Positions 43,605 to 53,062 of a DNA stretch of 64,000 bases are shown piece after piece (positions within the stretch are counted from its first letter, which is position 1; each line of letters begins with the position of its first letter). Origin of the DNA: Methylococcus sp. EFPC2. GTDB lineage: Bacteria; Pseudomonadota; Gammaproteobacteria; Methylococcales; Methylococcaceae. The DNA lies in contig NZ_CP070491.1 in NCBI RefSeq assembly GCF_016925495.1, positions 4,290,001-4,354,000 on the forward strand, in the 5' to 3' direction. The notes below the pieces were generated by a model. It was not told the DNA's origin and did not search any database. It saw only the letters and a program-made list of their open reading frames with translations. Made by a program: the position numbers and the translations under genes.

Positions 43605-44333
43605 ATGCCTGATATCAGCATACCGCCCACCCGGCATCACCATATTTCCAAGCAGTTCGACCAGGAGTTGGCCGACATACGCAGCCGCGTGCTCACCATG
43701 GGCGGCGTCGTCGAGGAGCAGGTCGCCCTGGCCCTGAAGTCCATGCGCGACAACGACATGGCTTTGGCCGAGCAGGTCATCCGCGACGATGTCCGGGTCA
43801 ATCTCGAAGAGGTGACCCTGGACGCCGTGTGCACCGAAATTCTGGCCCGCCGCCAGCCGGCCGCCAGCGATCTCCGGCTGGTGATTGCGGTGGTCAAGAC
43901 GATCAACGACCTCGAACGCATCGGCGACGATGCCAAGTTCATCGCGCGCTGCGCCCTGGCCCTGGCGGGCCAGTTTCCGCGCAAGGGGCAGTTGGAGGCG
44001 CTCCACGCGTTTGGCCAGCAGTTGTGCGAAACGCTCAAGCTCACCCTGGACGCCTATGTCCGGCTGGATGTCGAGGCGGCTTTGCGCATCAAGGAGCAGG
44101 ACCGCTTGCTGGACGAGGTCTACCAGAGCATCGTGCGCCAGCAGATCGCCAGCATGAGCGAAGACGGCCGGGGTATTCCGGCCGGGCTCAACCTGCTGTG
44201 GGCGGCCAGGGCGCTGGAACGCATCGGCGACCGCTGCTGTAACATCTGCGAATACGTCATTTATTACGTCAAGGGCAAGGACATCCGTCACATCAGCCTG
44301 GAACAGGCCTTGCGCGACATCGGCGGAGCCTAG
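43605..44333 (+). CDS. phoU: Phosphate signalling protein PhoU
   Basis: 242 residues, all-helical with two PhoU repeats. The N-terminus HHISKQFDQELADIRSRVLTMGG (in part) and the metal-binding E/DxxxD pattern in KTINDLERIGDDAKFIARC and ARALERIGDRCCNICEYVIY are clear. PhoU links PstSCAB to PhoR and restrains the Pho response. Here no pst or phoBR gene is adjacent; it has its own Pho box. 157 bases separate the Pho box -10 from the start, which may hide a leader structure. Confidence 0.94.
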   Translation: MPDISIPPTRHHHISKQFDQELADIRSRVLTMGGVVEEQVALALKSMRDNDMALAEQVIRDDVRVNLEEVTLDAVCTEILARRQPAASDLRLVIAVVKTINDLERIGDDAKFIARCALALAGQFPRKGQLEALHAFGQQLCETLKLTLDAYVRLDVEAALRIKEQDRLLDEVYQSIVRQQIASMSEDGRGIPAGLNLLWAARALERIGDRCCNICEYVIYYVKGKDIRHISLEQALRDIGGA

Positions 44334-44380
44334 CCGGCTCCGCCGGGTTGCGAGGTGCGATCGGGTCGCTACGGTCCCGG

Positions 44381-44683
44381 TCAGCGGAATAAATCTCCCA
44401 GCCGTGGGAATCCCATGAGATTCGAGCCTTGAGGGCGGACATCCCGGACGTCTTCCAGCTTCGCCAGTTGCTGCACGATCTGCGCGAGCCGCCCGTCGTC
44501 GCGAACCAGCAGCCAGATGCGCCCCAGCGGGCCGGCCGGCCCGAATGCCATGCCTTCGAGGGCATAGGCGCGGCGCGCGAACAGGCCGACGACCTGCGAG
44601 ACGGAGCCGGTGTGATTCAGCACATCGAGTTCCAGCACGGTACGGCGGATGTCTGGCTGGATGGGGGCCATGGGGTCGATCAT
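44381..44683 (-). CDS. ilvN: Acetolactate synthase small subunit
   Basis: Regulatory subunit that gives valine feedback to the large subunit. 100 residues with one ACT domain (TVLELDVLNHTGSVSQVVGLFARRAYALEG, seen in parts: LDVLNHTGSVSQVVG and FARRAYALEG). This short form matches E. coli IlvN (about 96 residues), not the longer IlvH. Three bases follow the ilvB stop. Confidence 0.92.
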   Translation of the reverse strand: MIDPMAPIQPDIRRTVLELDVLNHTGSVSQVVGLFARRAYALEGMAFGPAGPLGRIWLLVRDDGRLAQIVQQLAKLEDVRDVRPQGSNLMGFPRLGDLFR

Positions 44684-44686
44684 GGG

Positions 44687-46354
44687 TCAGGCTCCTATCA
44701 TGTCGGTGTTGGCGGCGCCCGGCGGCACCATGGGCAAGACCTGTTGCCGGAGATCTATGCCGGCGTGGATCAAGCAGGGGCCGCGCGCGTTCAGGGCATC
44801 GCGCAAGCTGTCTTCGACGTTGTCCGCGGTGTCCAGGTCGAGCCCGTGCATCCCGAATCCTTCGGCGATGCGGACGAAGTCCGGCCCGCTGTGGAAGCGG
44901 GACGCGTAGATGCGCCGGCCGTAGAACAGGCTTTGTTGCTGATGCACCATGCCGAGGGCGCGATTGTTCATCAGGACGATCTTGACGTCGGCCTGCTCTT
45001 CGACGGCGGTGGCCAGTTCCTGTACGTTCATCAGCAAGCTGCCGTCGCCGGAGAAGCAGACCACGGTTTTTTCCGGCGCGGCGAGCGCCGCGCCGATGGC
45101 GGCGGGCAGGCCGAATCCCATGGTGCCGAGTCCGCCCGAGGTCAGCCACAGCCTGGGCTGGCGGAAGGGATAGGTTTGCGCCACCCACATCTGATGCTGG
45201 CCCACATCGGTGACGATGATCGCCTCTTCATCCAGGCATCCGGCGACGGCGCGTATCAAGCCGTAATGGCTGCGAGGGTCGTTCATGTCCGGGGTGGCCA
45301 GCGGAAATTCGCGTTTCAGTCGGGCTATGCGATCCAGCCAGTCGGCGTGCGCCTGAGCGGGTACCCTGGGCAGCAAGTCCCGTAACACCGCGCCGACATC
45401 GCCTGCGATGCCGACCTGGGCGGTTTTGAGTTTGCCCAGTTCCGACGGGTCGATGTCCACGTGCACGACCTTGGCCTGCGGGCAGAATTGGGCCAGCTTC
45501 CCCGTCGCCCTGTCGTCGAAACGCGCGCCCAGGGTGACGAGCAGGTCGCACTCGTCCAGCGCCAGGTTGGTGAAACGCGCGGCGTGCATGCCCAGCATAC
45601 CCAGCGACAATGGGTGATCCGCCGGCATCGCACCCAGGGCCATCAGCGTCATGACGGTCGGCAGCGCCGCTTTTTCGGCCAGAGCCACCGCCGGTTGCGC
45701 GGCGCCGGACTGTATCACTCCGCCGCCGAGGTACAAGATCGGGCGTTCGGCTGCCGCGATGAGGGCTGCGGCTTGCTCGACCTGGGCGATATCGACCGAG
45801 GGTAGCGGGTCCGGGTGCGCCGGTTCCGGCCAGGAGCCCACCGTCACGAGATCGGTTTGCACGTCCTTGGGGATGTCGATCAGGACCGGACCGGGCCGGC
45901 CGGACGCCGCGACGCGGAAAGCCTGGGGAATGACCGTAAGCAATTCCTCGGCCGAGCGGACCAGGAAATTGTGTTTGGTGATCGGAATCGTCAATCCATA
46001 GGTGTCGACTTCCTGGAAGGCGTCCGTCCCCATCATGCCGAGGGGAACCTGCCCGGTGATCGCCACCAGCGGTACGGAGTCGAGCTTGGCGTCGGCGATG
46101 GCCGTCAACAGATTGGTCGCGCCAGGGCCGGACGAGGCCAGGCAGACCGCCGGCTCGCCGCTTGCGCGCGCCATTCCCTGGGCGATGAAGCCCGCTCCCT
46201 GTTCGTGGCGGGCGAGCACGTGGCGTATTTGGCCGGACCGGGAAAGGGCGTCGTAAATCGGCAGATTGGCGCCGCCGGGTATGCCGGCGACGACGCGCAC
46301 GCCCTGCCGTTCCAATAGCCTGACGGTGAGTTGCGCGCCGTTGAGTATGTCCAT
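44687..46354 (-). CDS. ilvB: Acetolactate synthase large subunit
   Basis: ThDP enzyme for the first common step of valine and leucine (and isoleucine) synthesis. 555 residues from ATG 46354, with AGGAG seven bases upstream. The thiamine Glu is in RHEQGAGFIAQGMAR, the FAD region follows (GGGVIQSGAAQP), and the ThDP motif is FSGDGSLLMNVQELATA to MNNRALGMVHQQQ. Sequence is closer to E. coli IlvB (isozyme I). Expression is probably controlled by the leader described below. Confidence 0.95.
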   Translation of the reverse strand: MDILNGAQLTVRLLERQGVRVVAGIPGGANLPIYDALSRSGQIRHVLARHEQGAGFIAQGMARASGEPAVCLASSGPGATNLLTAIADAKLDSVPLVAITGQVPLGMMGTDAFQEVDTYGLTIPITKHNFLVRSAEELLTVIPQAFRVAASGRPGPVLIDIPKDVQTDLVTVGSWPEPAHPDPLPSVDIAQVEQAAALIAAAERPILYLGGGVIQSGAAQPAVALAEKAALPTVMTLMALGAMPADHPLSLGMLGMHAARFTNLALDECDLLVTLGARFDDRATGKLAQFCPQAKVVHVDIDPSELGKLKTAQVGIAGDVGAVLRDLLPRVPAQAHADWLDRIARLKREFPLATPDMNDPRSHYGLIRAVAGCLDEEAIIVTDVGQHQMWVAQTYPFRQPRLWLTSGGLGTMGFGLPAAIGAALAAPEKTVVCFSGDGSLLMNVQELATAVEEQADVKIVLMNNRALGMVHQQQSLFYGRRIYASRFHSGPDFVRIAEGFGMHGLDLDTADNVEDSLRDALNARGPCLIHAGIDLRQQVLPMVPPGAANTDMIGA

Positions 46355-46396
46355 GGGATGCTCCTGGTGCTTGGCCGGGATGGCCGGCGGAGGTCC

Positions 46397-46435
46397 CAAA
46401 AAAGAAACCCCCGTCGGTTCGCGCCGGCGGGGGTT
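46397..46435 (-). terminator. Attenuator terminator upstream of ilvB
   Basis: Read on the minus strand: AACCCCCG and CGGGGGTT arms (46428-46435 and 46406-46413) with a GC-rich inner helix, followed by TTTCTTTTTTGG. It lies about 42 bases before the ilvB ATG and downstream of a Val-rich leader peptide, the arrangement of an amino-acid attenuator. Confidence 0.85.
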
Positions 46436-46458
46436 GTTGGATTCGGTGTTCGCTTTAC

Positions 46459-46575
46459 CTATTCACTTCCAACCCGCGACGGCGCATGCGTCACCACGAC
46501 TGGCACGCCGACGACCGCAAGCAGCACCCAAGCGAAAACGGGCAGATGTTCGACGGTGGCGTAACGGGGAGTCAT
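46459..46575 (-). CDS. ilvB leader peptide (attenuator)
   Basis: ATG at 46575 opens 38 codons (MTPRYATVEHLPVFAWVLLA, then VVGVPVVVTHAPSRVGSE, stop TAG at 46459-46461). Eight of its codons are Val and three Leu, clustered between codons 17 and 28. E. coli ilvBN has a leader peptide also rich in Val and Leu. Stalling on these codons when valine or leucine is low would favour the antiterminator. Ribosome site is not obvious. Confidence 0.75.
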   Translation of the reverse strand: MTPRYATVEHLPVFAWVLLAVVGVPVVVTHAPSRVGSE

Positions 46576-46751
46576 GGCGCGTATCGGCTACAGGTGTTGG
46601 AAGTACGGTTACATTCTGAAGCAGTAGGCCGGTGAGGCGCAAGCCCCGTCCTCGACCCCTGTGTTCAGTTCGTCGGGTGCGAGGCCGCCCGCCGGACGGA
46701 AACGCCTTGCGGGAGGGGAGTGCGGTGCGGTGCCGACTCGCCGATGCCGGT

Positions 46752-48335
46752 TCATGAGAGCGGTTTCGGCGCCCCTGCCCGGAGTTTGTCCGGATCCAAC
46801 GCGGCGAGCACGGCCGGGAAATCCAGCGGCGTGCCGGCATCCACTTCGACACTGGCGAGCCGCTCGGTTGCCGAGAGCGGCTCGGCGCCGGTGATTTGCG
46901 CCTCGAGCACGGCCAGCGTGGCTTCGGAAGGGTCGCCGCCGGATAGCCGGCGCGATTCGATGCGTTGCCTGAGCAAGGGCTCGGGCGCGACGAGATCGAG
47001 GATCTTGAAGGGTATGGCCGCCTGCCGGGCGAGGTCGCGGAAGCGGTCGCGGTAGCCCGCCTTCAGAAAGGTTGCGTCCACGATCACGTTGTGACCGGCC
47101 TGCAGGAGCGACCCGGCGCAGGTGCGGAGGCGTTCGTAGGTGGCCTCGGTCTGGGGTTGCGCGTAGAGGCCGGGGTCGGTCGATGCCGTGGCCGGGTAGC
47201 CGGCCAGGCGTTTGCGCTCGATGTCGGACGCGATGCGCACGGCGGGCAGGGCGGCCGCGAGCCGGTGGGCCAGCCAGGATTTGCCGCTGCCCGACAGTCC
47301 GTGGGTGATAATCAGCATGGGCCGGTGCTTGGCTATGATGCGGCTGGCGTACTCCAGGTAGTGCAGACACTGCCGTTCCAGCTCGGCCTTTTGCTCCTCT
47401 TCCGCCTGCTGCCGGGTTAGGCAGGCGATCTTGGCCCGCACCATTGCGCGATACACCCGGTAATAGTCGAACACCGCCAGGCCGGTGTAATCGCCCGTGT
47501 GCGCCAGGTAACGGTTGAGCAAGCGCCAGGCGAGTTCGGACAGGCCGCGCACTTCCAGATCCATGACGATGAAGGCGAGTTCGCTCAGCGTGTCGATCCA
47601 GCGCAATTCCTCGCTGAATTCGATGCAGTCGAAGGGCACGAGCCGGTCTCCTTCCGCCACCAGATTGCCCAGATGCAAATCGCCGTGGCATTCGCGGACA
47701 TGGCCATCGCGTTTGCGCTGGATCAGCGTGGGGCGTAGCCGCTCGCCCAGCGCCACCGTCCAGTCCCGGATGGCCCGCAGCCGGGTCCATGCTTCGGGTT
47801 CCGTCAGCGCGGCCTCGACCGCCGGGAAATTATGCGCCGCCGCCGATGCGATGCATTCGGGGCTGCCCAGGCCGCTGTTTTCGTCCGCCTGCGCGGCGGA
47901 CAGGTGGAAGTCGGCCAGGGCATCGGCCAGTCCGTCGATGTGCGCTTCCGTCAATCCGCCCCGTTCGGCCAGGGCAACGGCCAGCTTGTCCTCGTCGAAG
48001 CGCTTGAGCATGACGGCGTATTCCCCGCGAGGTGTCGGAGCGTCCGGGTCGAGACGATCGGGGCCTCCGTCGATGCCGATCACGTCGAGATATAGCCCGG
48101 GGGCCAGGCGCCGGTTCAGGCGCAGTTCCTCGCGGCAGAAAAAGTACCGGCGTTCGGGCGTGGAAAAGTCCAGGAAGCCGAAGTCCACCGGTTTCTTGAT
48201 CTTGTAGGCGTAGTCGCCGGCCAGGATGACCCAGGAGATGTGGGTTTCGATCAACGGCACCGACGCGGGTTGGCATTCCCGTTCCAGCCGGCGGTAGAAG
48301 GCCTCAATCGGCGGCGGCAGTGCGGGGTGAGTCAT
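46752..48335 (-). CDS. Aminoglycoside-phosphotransferase-like / P-loop kinase fusion protein
   Basis: 527 residues. The N-terminal half is an APH-like kinase fold with catalytic ECHGDLHLGNLV (about 215) and the DFG-like VPFDCIEF. The C-terminal half from about 340 is a separate P-loop kinase (ITHGLSGSGKSWLAHRL, then IASDIERKRLAG and VIVDATFLKAGYRDRF) of the gluconate-kinase/AAA_33 type. This two-kinase architecture is a known family of unknown role. It overlaps rnd by 32 bases at its start. Confidence 0.88.
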   Translation of the reverse strand: MTHPALPPPIEAFYRRLERECQPASVPLIETHISWVILAGDYAYKIKKPVDFGFLDFSTPERRYFFCREELRLNRRLAPGLYLDVIGIDGGPDRLDPDAPTPRGEYAVMLKRFDEDKLAVALAERGGLTEAHIDGLADALADFHLSAAQADENSGLGSPECIASAAAHNFPAVEAALTEPEAWTRLRAIRDWTVALGERLRPTLIQRKRDGHVRECHGDLHLGNLVAEGDRLVPFDCIEFSEELRWIDTLSELAFIVMDLEVRGLSELAWRLLNRYLAHTGDYTGLAVFDYYRVYRAMVRAKIACLTRQQAEEEQKAELERQCLHYLEYASRIIAKHRPMLIITHGLSGSGKSWLAHRLAAALPAVRIASDIERKRLAGYPATASTDPGLYAQPQTEATYERLRTCAGSLLQAGHNVIVDATFLKAGYRDRFRDLARQAAIPFKILDLVAPEPLLRQRIESRRLSGGDPSEATLAVLEAQITGAEPLSATERLASVEVDAGTPLDFPAVLAALDPDKLRAGAPKPLS

Positions 48336-49491
48336 GAGCGGTGACCCTCAGTGTTCCCTGTTCGATGACGAGGCCCAGCTCGCCGCGCAACAGGCCCAGC
48401 AGTTCGTCGCCCACCATTTTCCGGCGCCAGCCGTGCAGCAGGCGGGCGTCGGCTTCCCCGTCCACCAGGTGTTCCAGGTCCTTGCGGCTCGCCAGGATGA
48501 CGGGGTTCAGGGTGTTTTGCGCCGCCCGCAGGCGGACCACCGCGCCCAGCGCATCGAGCACGGCTTCCTGCTCGGCCGATTTTTTCGCCGGGCGCGGCGG
48601 GAGTTCCAAACTCAGCTTCGGTTTTTCCAGCGCCTCGGCGATCACGGCGCAAAGCGTACGGCCATGGCGGCGTACGATCTTGTCGTCGAGCCCTCGGGTC
48701 AGCGACAAGGCTTCCGCGTTGCGCGGCTGCTGGCGCGCGAGATCCAGCAACACCTCGTCCTTGACGATCCAGCCGCGCGGCACGTCCTCGGCGCGCGCGG
48801 TTTCCTCGCGCCAGGCGGCCAATGCCTGCAACACGTTCAATCCCTTGCCCTTGAGCTGCTGGGCGCCGCCGATGCGCTGCCAGGCGAGTTCCGGCGGATT
48901 CTCGTAGAGCGCCGGATTGCTCAGTTCGGCGAAATCGTCTTCCAGCCAGGCCGTGCGGCCCAGTCCCTCTATGCCCTTGACGAGGTTTTCGTAAGCCGAG
49001 GCCAGGTAGATGACATCGTCGGCGGCGTAACGCAGTTGTTCGGGCGCAAGCGGACGGCGGGACCAGTCGGTGCGCGCATGGGTCTTGGCCAGATTGACCC
49101 CCAGCAGATGTTGGATCAGCCCGGCGTAGCCGATTTGCTCGGCCAGCCCCAAAAGCGGGGCGGCGATCTGGGTGTCGAACAAGGGGGCGGGCAGGCGGCC
49201 AAACAGATGGTAGAAGATCTCCATGTCCTGCCGGCCCGAATGCACGACCTTGACGATGGCAGGATCGAACAACCATTCCGTCAGGGGTTCCAGGTCAGTC
49301 AGGGCCAGGGGATCCACGCAGGCGGAAAAGTCGGGGGTGGCGACCTGTAACAGGCAGAATTTGGGGTAGTAGGTCTTCTCCCGCATGAACTCGGTGTCCA
49401 GGGCCACCCAGGGCCGGCCTTTGAGCGAGTCGCCCAACTGGCGCAGGGCGTCGGGGGTGTCGATGTAAGCGGGAGGGGTATGCTGAGTCAT
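48304..49491 (-). CDS. rnd: Ribonuclease D
   Basis: 3'-5' exoribonuclease of the DEDD family, matures tRNA 3' ends. 395 residues from ATG 49491. DEDD motifs: ALDTEFMREKTYYPK (D, E), VVHSGRQDMEIFYHL (D) and QLRYAADDVIYLASAY (Y, D). Two HRDC domains follow (about 210-290 and 300-375). An upstream extension to 49638 shows no family resemblance. Confidence 0.95.
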   Translation of the reverse strand: MTQHTPPAYIDTPDALRQLGDSLKGRPWVALDTEFMREKTYYPKFCLLQVATPDFSACVDPLALTDLEPLTEWLFDPAIVKVVHSGRQDMEIFYHLFGRLPAPLFDTQIAAPLLGLAEQIGYAGLIQHLLGVNLAKTHARTDWSRRPLAPEQLRYAADDVIYLASAYENLVKGIEGLGRTAWLEDDFAELSNPALYENPPELAWQRIGGAQQLKGKGLNVLQALAAWREETARAEDVPRGWIVKDEVLLDLARQQPRNAEALSLTRGLDDKIVRRHGRTLCAVIAEALEKPKLSLELPPRPAKKSAEQEAVLDALGAVVRLRAAQNTLNPVILASRKDLEHLVDGEADARLLHGWRRKMVGDELLGLLRGELGLVIEQGTLRVTAHDSPRTAAAD

Positions 49492-49519
49492 GCTCGTCCT
49501 TAGGTGAGAGACGGGGGTG

Positions 49520-49969
49520 TCAGGATGCGGGCGGTACGCGCAGTATGAAGGTGACCGGGCCGTCGTTGACCAGGCCGACCTGCATGTCGGCGCCGAAACG
49601 GCCGGTGGCCACGCGCGGGTGGCGCTTGCGCACCGCATCGACGAAGTGTTCGAACAGGCGGTGGCCGACCTCCGGCGCGGCGGCCGGCGTGAAACTGGGA
49701 CGCGCGCCCTTGCGCGTGTCGGCCGCGAGGGTGAATTGCGACACCAGCAGCAGTTCGCCGGCGATGTCGGCGACGCTGAGGTTCATGCGATCCTCGGTGT
49801 CGGGAAAGACGCGATAGCCCAGGATGCGTTCGGCCAGGCGTTCGGCCTGCGCTTCCGCATCACCTTGCTCCACCGCCACCAGCGCCAGCAAGCCCCGGCC
49901 GATACGGCCCACGCTTACGCCGTCGACAGACACCTCGGCGTGTTGGACCCGCTGGATGACGGTGACCAT
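49520..49969 (-). CDS. dtd: D-aminoacyl-tRNA deacylase
   Basis: Removes D-amino acids from tRNA. 149 residues, whole Dtd fold: [17 protein letters not shown] near the N-terminus, [21 protein letters not shown] (active-site SQxT, in parts) and the C-terminal [18 protein letters not shown] with the GP motif. The NDGPVT motif is the cross-subunit Gly-cis-Pro. Six bases from the rhodanese gene upstream. Confidence 0.96.
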   Translation of the reverse strand: MVTVIQRVQHAEVSVDGVSVGRIGRGLLALVAVEQGDAEAQAERLAERILGYRVFPDTEDRMNLSVADIAGELLLVSQFTLAADTRKGARPSFTPAAAPEVGHRLFEHFVDAVRKRHPRVATGRFGADMQVGLVNDGPVTFILRVPPAS

Positions 49970-49974
49970 GGCGC

Positions 49975-50295
49975 TCAGTAAGTCGGCATGTGCGGGTCGA
50001 CCGTATTGGCCCAGGCCGCGACCCCGCCCTGCAGATTGACGACATGCCGGAAGCCTTTGCCGATCAGGAAGTTGGCGATCTGCGCGCTGCGCAGGCCATG
50101 GTGGCAGATCACTACCGTTTCCTGATCCGGATCCAGGTCGTCGGCCTTCAGAAACACCTCGTTCATGGGCATGTTGAGACTGCCGTCGATGCGGCAGTAT
50201 TTGAACTCTATGGGCTCGCGTACGTCGAGCAGCAGAGGCGGGTTGCTGTCCCGGTCCAGCCGGGCTTTCAGTTCTGAGGGCGTGATCTGGTCCAT
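49975..50295 (-). CDS. Rhodanese-like protein
   Basis: 106 residues, single rhodanese domain. [19 protein letters not shown] and the active-site loop [16 protein letters not shown], with the reactive Cys near residue 64, are typical of the GlpE/PspE-like single-domain family. It should carry persulfide sulfur. Role unknown. Confidence 0.9.
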   Translation of the reverse strand: MDQITPSELKARLDRDSNPPLLLDVREPIEFKYCRIDGSLNMPMNEVFLKADDLDPDQETVVICHHGLRSAQIANFLIGKGFRHVVNLQGGVAAWANTVDPHMPTY

Positions 50296-50321
50296 GGGCG
50301 ATAGGCTGGGTTGGCGTTGGG

Positions 50322-51518
50322 TCAGTGGCGCCGGCGGACGATTTCGCCGGCTTCGTCGTCGTTCAGCACGACGGGATTGGTTTGCATGCTGCTGCCGCGG
50401 GAGTTGGCGACGATGCGGGGGATGTCATCGAGGCCGACGCCGAACGTCCGCAGACGCGGCAATTCCAGGGTGTCTTGCCAGCGCGTCAGGGTTTCCAGCA
50501 AGGCGGCGTGTGCGGATACGGGCGAATCGCTCGTTTGTCCGCTCAATAAGCGTCCGACTCGGGCATATTTCGCCAGGGCGGGGCTGTCGGGCGCTCGCGC
50601 GGCCAGGGCGGCGAGGTTGATGCGCGTGGCCTCGGCCAGCAGGGTGCCGCAGCAGACCCCGTGTGGTATGGGGAAAAAGGCGCCTAGTGGCGCGGCCAGG
50701 CCGTGCACCGAACCCAGGCCCACCTGGGCCAGGGTGATGCCTGAAATCAGCGAGGCGTAGGCGATGGCCGCGCGTCCTTGGCGGGCCTGCTCGCCATCGC
50801 CGCCTTTCCAGGCGTGGAAGAAACCGTCGCGAAAGGCGGTCATGCCGCTCCACGCAAGGGTATCGGTCAGCGGGTTGGCACGTAGCGAAACGTAGGATTC
50901 CAGCAACTGGGTGAAAGCGTCCATGCCGTCGGCGGCGATCAGCGCGGGAGGGCAGGTGCTCAGCAGGTCGGGATCGACGACGGCATACTCGGGCACCAGG
51001 GCCTCGTCGCGAAACGATTTCTTATAGCCGTTTTCGCCTTGCACGCTCAGCACGGCGTTCTTGGTCGCTTCGCTGCCGGTGCCCGCGGTGGTGGGCGCGG
51101 CGATGAAAGGCGTGGCCGGCCCCGTGTAGGGAATTCCGCGCCCCACGCCTTCCAGGTGGTCCAGCACGGAATTGCCGTGCGGCAGCAGCCCGGCGATGGC
51201 CTTGCCGGCATCCAGCACGCTGCCGCCGCCGATGGCGATGACCACCGAGATGCCGGTGCCGAAGTAACGCGCGACGGCTTCGTCCACCAGTTGCGGCGAG
51301 GGTTCGCCGCTGACGGTGAAATGCTCGGTACGCATGCCCTTTTCACGCAATCCGGTGACCAGCCGGTTCCAATGCGGCGATTGCCGGAACGAGCGGGCAC
51401 CCGTGATCAGCAAGGCCTGGTCGCCATATCTCGCGGCCAGTTCCGGTATCTTGCCGATGACGCCGGAACCGAACTCGATGCGCGGCAGCCGGCTGAGAGT
51501 GAACGCGGCGAAACTCAT
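50322..51518 (-). CDS. Iron-containing alcohol dehydrogenase
   Basis: 398 residues from ATG 51518. The NAD-binding [17 protein letters not shown] motif (in part), [17 protein letters not shown] and the metal-ligand region [34 protein letters not shown] are typical of group III Fe-ADH (PF00465). Substrate cannot be told. The start overlaps the DedA stop by four bases, so an operon is likely. Confidence 0.92.
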   Translation of the reverse strand: MSFAAFTLSRLPRIEFGSGVIGKIPELAARYGDQALLITGARSFRQSPHWNRLVTGLREKGMRTEHFTVSGEPSPQLVDEAVARYFGTGISVVIAIGGGSVLDAGKAIAGLLPHGNSVLDHLEGVGRGIPYTGPATPFIAAPTTAGTGSEATKNAVLSVQGENGYKKSFRDEALVPEYAVVDPDLLSTCPPALIAADGMDAFTQLLESYVSLRANPLTDTLAWSGMTAFRDGFFHAWKGGDGEQARQGRAAIAYASLISGITLAQVGLGSVHGLAAPLGAFFPIPHGVCCGTLLAEATRINLAALAARAPDSPALAKYARVGRLLSGQTSDSPVSAHAALLETLTRWQDTLELPRLRTFGVGLDDIPRIVANSRGSSMQTNPVVLNDDEAGEIVRRRH

Positions 51519-52138
51519 CGGGCTTGATCCGCCTCCCGGGCGATTCTGCGCTTGTGCCGCCAAACGTAGACGGCCACGAGCGCGAGGCTGGCGGCGATGA
51601 CGTCGACCACGGCCTGCTTGGCGTATTGTTCGATCAATGCCTCGTTGGCGCCGATGAAATAGCCGATATAGGCCAGTACCGTGACCCAGATGGCCGAGCC
51701 GAGCAGGGTGTAAGCCGTGAAACGCAGGTGGTTCATGCCGGCCAGCCCGGCGGGCAGGGAGATGAGGTGGCGCACCACCGGCAGCAGGCGGCCGATGAAG
51801 GTGGAGATCTCGCCGTGACGCTTGAAAAAGCCTTCGACCCGTTCGAAATGCTCCTCGGTGATCCACACGTAGCGGCCGTATTTCAACACCAGCGGCCGGC
51901 CCAGGTGGCGGGCGACGAAGTAGTTGGCATAGGCGCCGACCAGGCTGCCCAAGGTGCCGGCCAGGATCACCAGACCCATGTTCATTTGGCCTTGTTGCGC
52001 CAGGTAGCCCGCCGGCGGCACCACGACTTCACTGGGGATGGGGATGATGGAGCTTTCCATGGCCATCAGCAGGAATATGCCGCTGTAGCCCATGGAACCT
52101 ATGGTGGCGACCAACCAGTTGATGGCTTCGTGCAGCAT
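51515..52138 (-). CDS. DedA-family membrane protein
   Basis: 207 residues with about five hydrophobic segments. The DedA signature region EVVVPPAGYLAQQG and FIGRLLPVVRHLISLPAGLAGM (in part, the conserved GR...R...AG motif) are clear. DedA proteins act in envelope lipid transport and proton-dependent stress tolerance. Spacing to the Fe-ADH gene is an overlap. Confidence 0.92.
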   Translation of the reverse strand: MLHEAINWLVATIGSMGYSGIFLLMAMESSIIPIPSEVVVPPAGYLAQQGQMNMGLVILAGTLGSLVGAYANYFVARHLGRPLVLKYGRYVWITEEHFERVEGFFKRHGEISTFIGRLLPVVRHLISLPAGLAGMNHLRFTAYTLLGSAIWVTVLAYIGYFIGANEALIEQYAKQAVVDVIAASLALVAVYVWRHKRRIAREADQAR

Positions 52139-52181
52139 GGGTTTATTTTCCGGAAGGAGGTTATGGCGTTTCGCCGAAGAC

Positions 52182-52922
52182 TTATTTGGCGGGTTTGATC
52201 AGGCCTATACCCGATTTAACTACCTTTGATATCAGGCCGATAATGTCGCCGCTCTTGATGAGCTCCTTGGCGCGCCTAATGTAATAGGCTCTTAACGCCC
52301 TCCGGGCATCTGCCTCGGGTTGATGTTGGCTGTGCTTTTTTACATAGGGTTGGCTAAGCCATTCCGCTTGATGGGAGCCTTCGCCGAGCTTCGTGAAAAC
52401 GGAGGTCTTGCCGTCGATTTCCCGAACGAGGCGCCAATTGGGATCCTCGACCAAAAAGTCGTGGAGGATTTTCCCCGTCCAGATGTGAGTGTCGTCGACG
52501 ATGAGTATGCCGCCGATTTTCAGGGCACCGACGGTGTAGTACCAATCGATGAACGGTGCCGGAAAACCATGCCGGCCGTCTATCAAGATGAGATCCAGGT
52601 TATCCAGCTGGAGTTTCGGCAGTATCGTTTCCGAAAAATCGATTTCGAAGCGGGCGTCGGCGGTACTGATTTCATTTTCACGGCAAAACTCCACTATTCT
52701 CTCGGTTTGCTCTTTGTCGGGAACGATGCAGATATGCTGAGCGCCTTTCGCTATAAGAATAATGGTGCTATAGCCGCAGCCTATCTCTATGGTTTTCCAA
52801 CCGGGTAGAGTGGTTTCATCGAGAAACTTCATTAAGCCTTCGGAAATCGCCCATGAAACCGCCTTGCCTTCTCTTCCGCGATGGAGTAACGGCTTCTTGT
52901 CGAGCAGAGTATTCAGTGACAT
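52182..52922 (-). CDS. Class I SAM-dependent methyltransferase
   Basis: 246 residues. IEIGCGYSTIILIAKGAQHI carries the SAM-binding E/DxGxGxS motif, followed by the acidic IVPDKEQTERIVEF and the LDLILIDGRHGFPAPFIDWY region with an active-site Asp. Base composition is visibly more AT-rich than both neighbours and no ribosomal context suggests a role, so it may be acquired. A basic Lys-rich tail ends the protein. Substrate unknown. Confidence 0.82.
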   Translation of the reverse strand: MSLNTLLDKKPLLHRGREGKAVSWAISEGLMKFLDETTLPGWKTIEIGCGYSTIILIAKGAQHICIVPDKEQTERIVEFCRENEISTADARFEIDFSETILPKLQLDNLDLILIDGRHGFPAPFIDWYYTVGALKIGGILIVDDTHIWTGKILHDFLVEDPNWRLVREIDGKTSVFTKLGEGSHQAEWLSQPYVKKHSQHQPEADARRALRAYYIRRAKELIKSGDIIGLISKVVKSGIGLIKPAK

Positions 52923-53062
52923 GCAAATCCCTATTAGTTCTGAGAGCAGGGTTTAATTTATTGGGTGTGGGCGGTTCGGGGATCTGGTTCTGCTGAGGTT
53001 CGCCCGTACTTATTGTGCCTTATAAAGCGGTCACCGCGATCGATGCAGAGAGTTTGCTGCGT

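Noticed and set aside
44333-44380. Terminator between phoU and ilvN
   Set aside because: GCCGGCTCCGCCGGG forms a small hairpin but no T run follows in either direction.
43554-45188. 544-codon minus-strand frame opposite phoU and across ilvN/ilvB
   Set aside because: It crosses three real genes in another frame and has low-complexity Arg/Gly composition.
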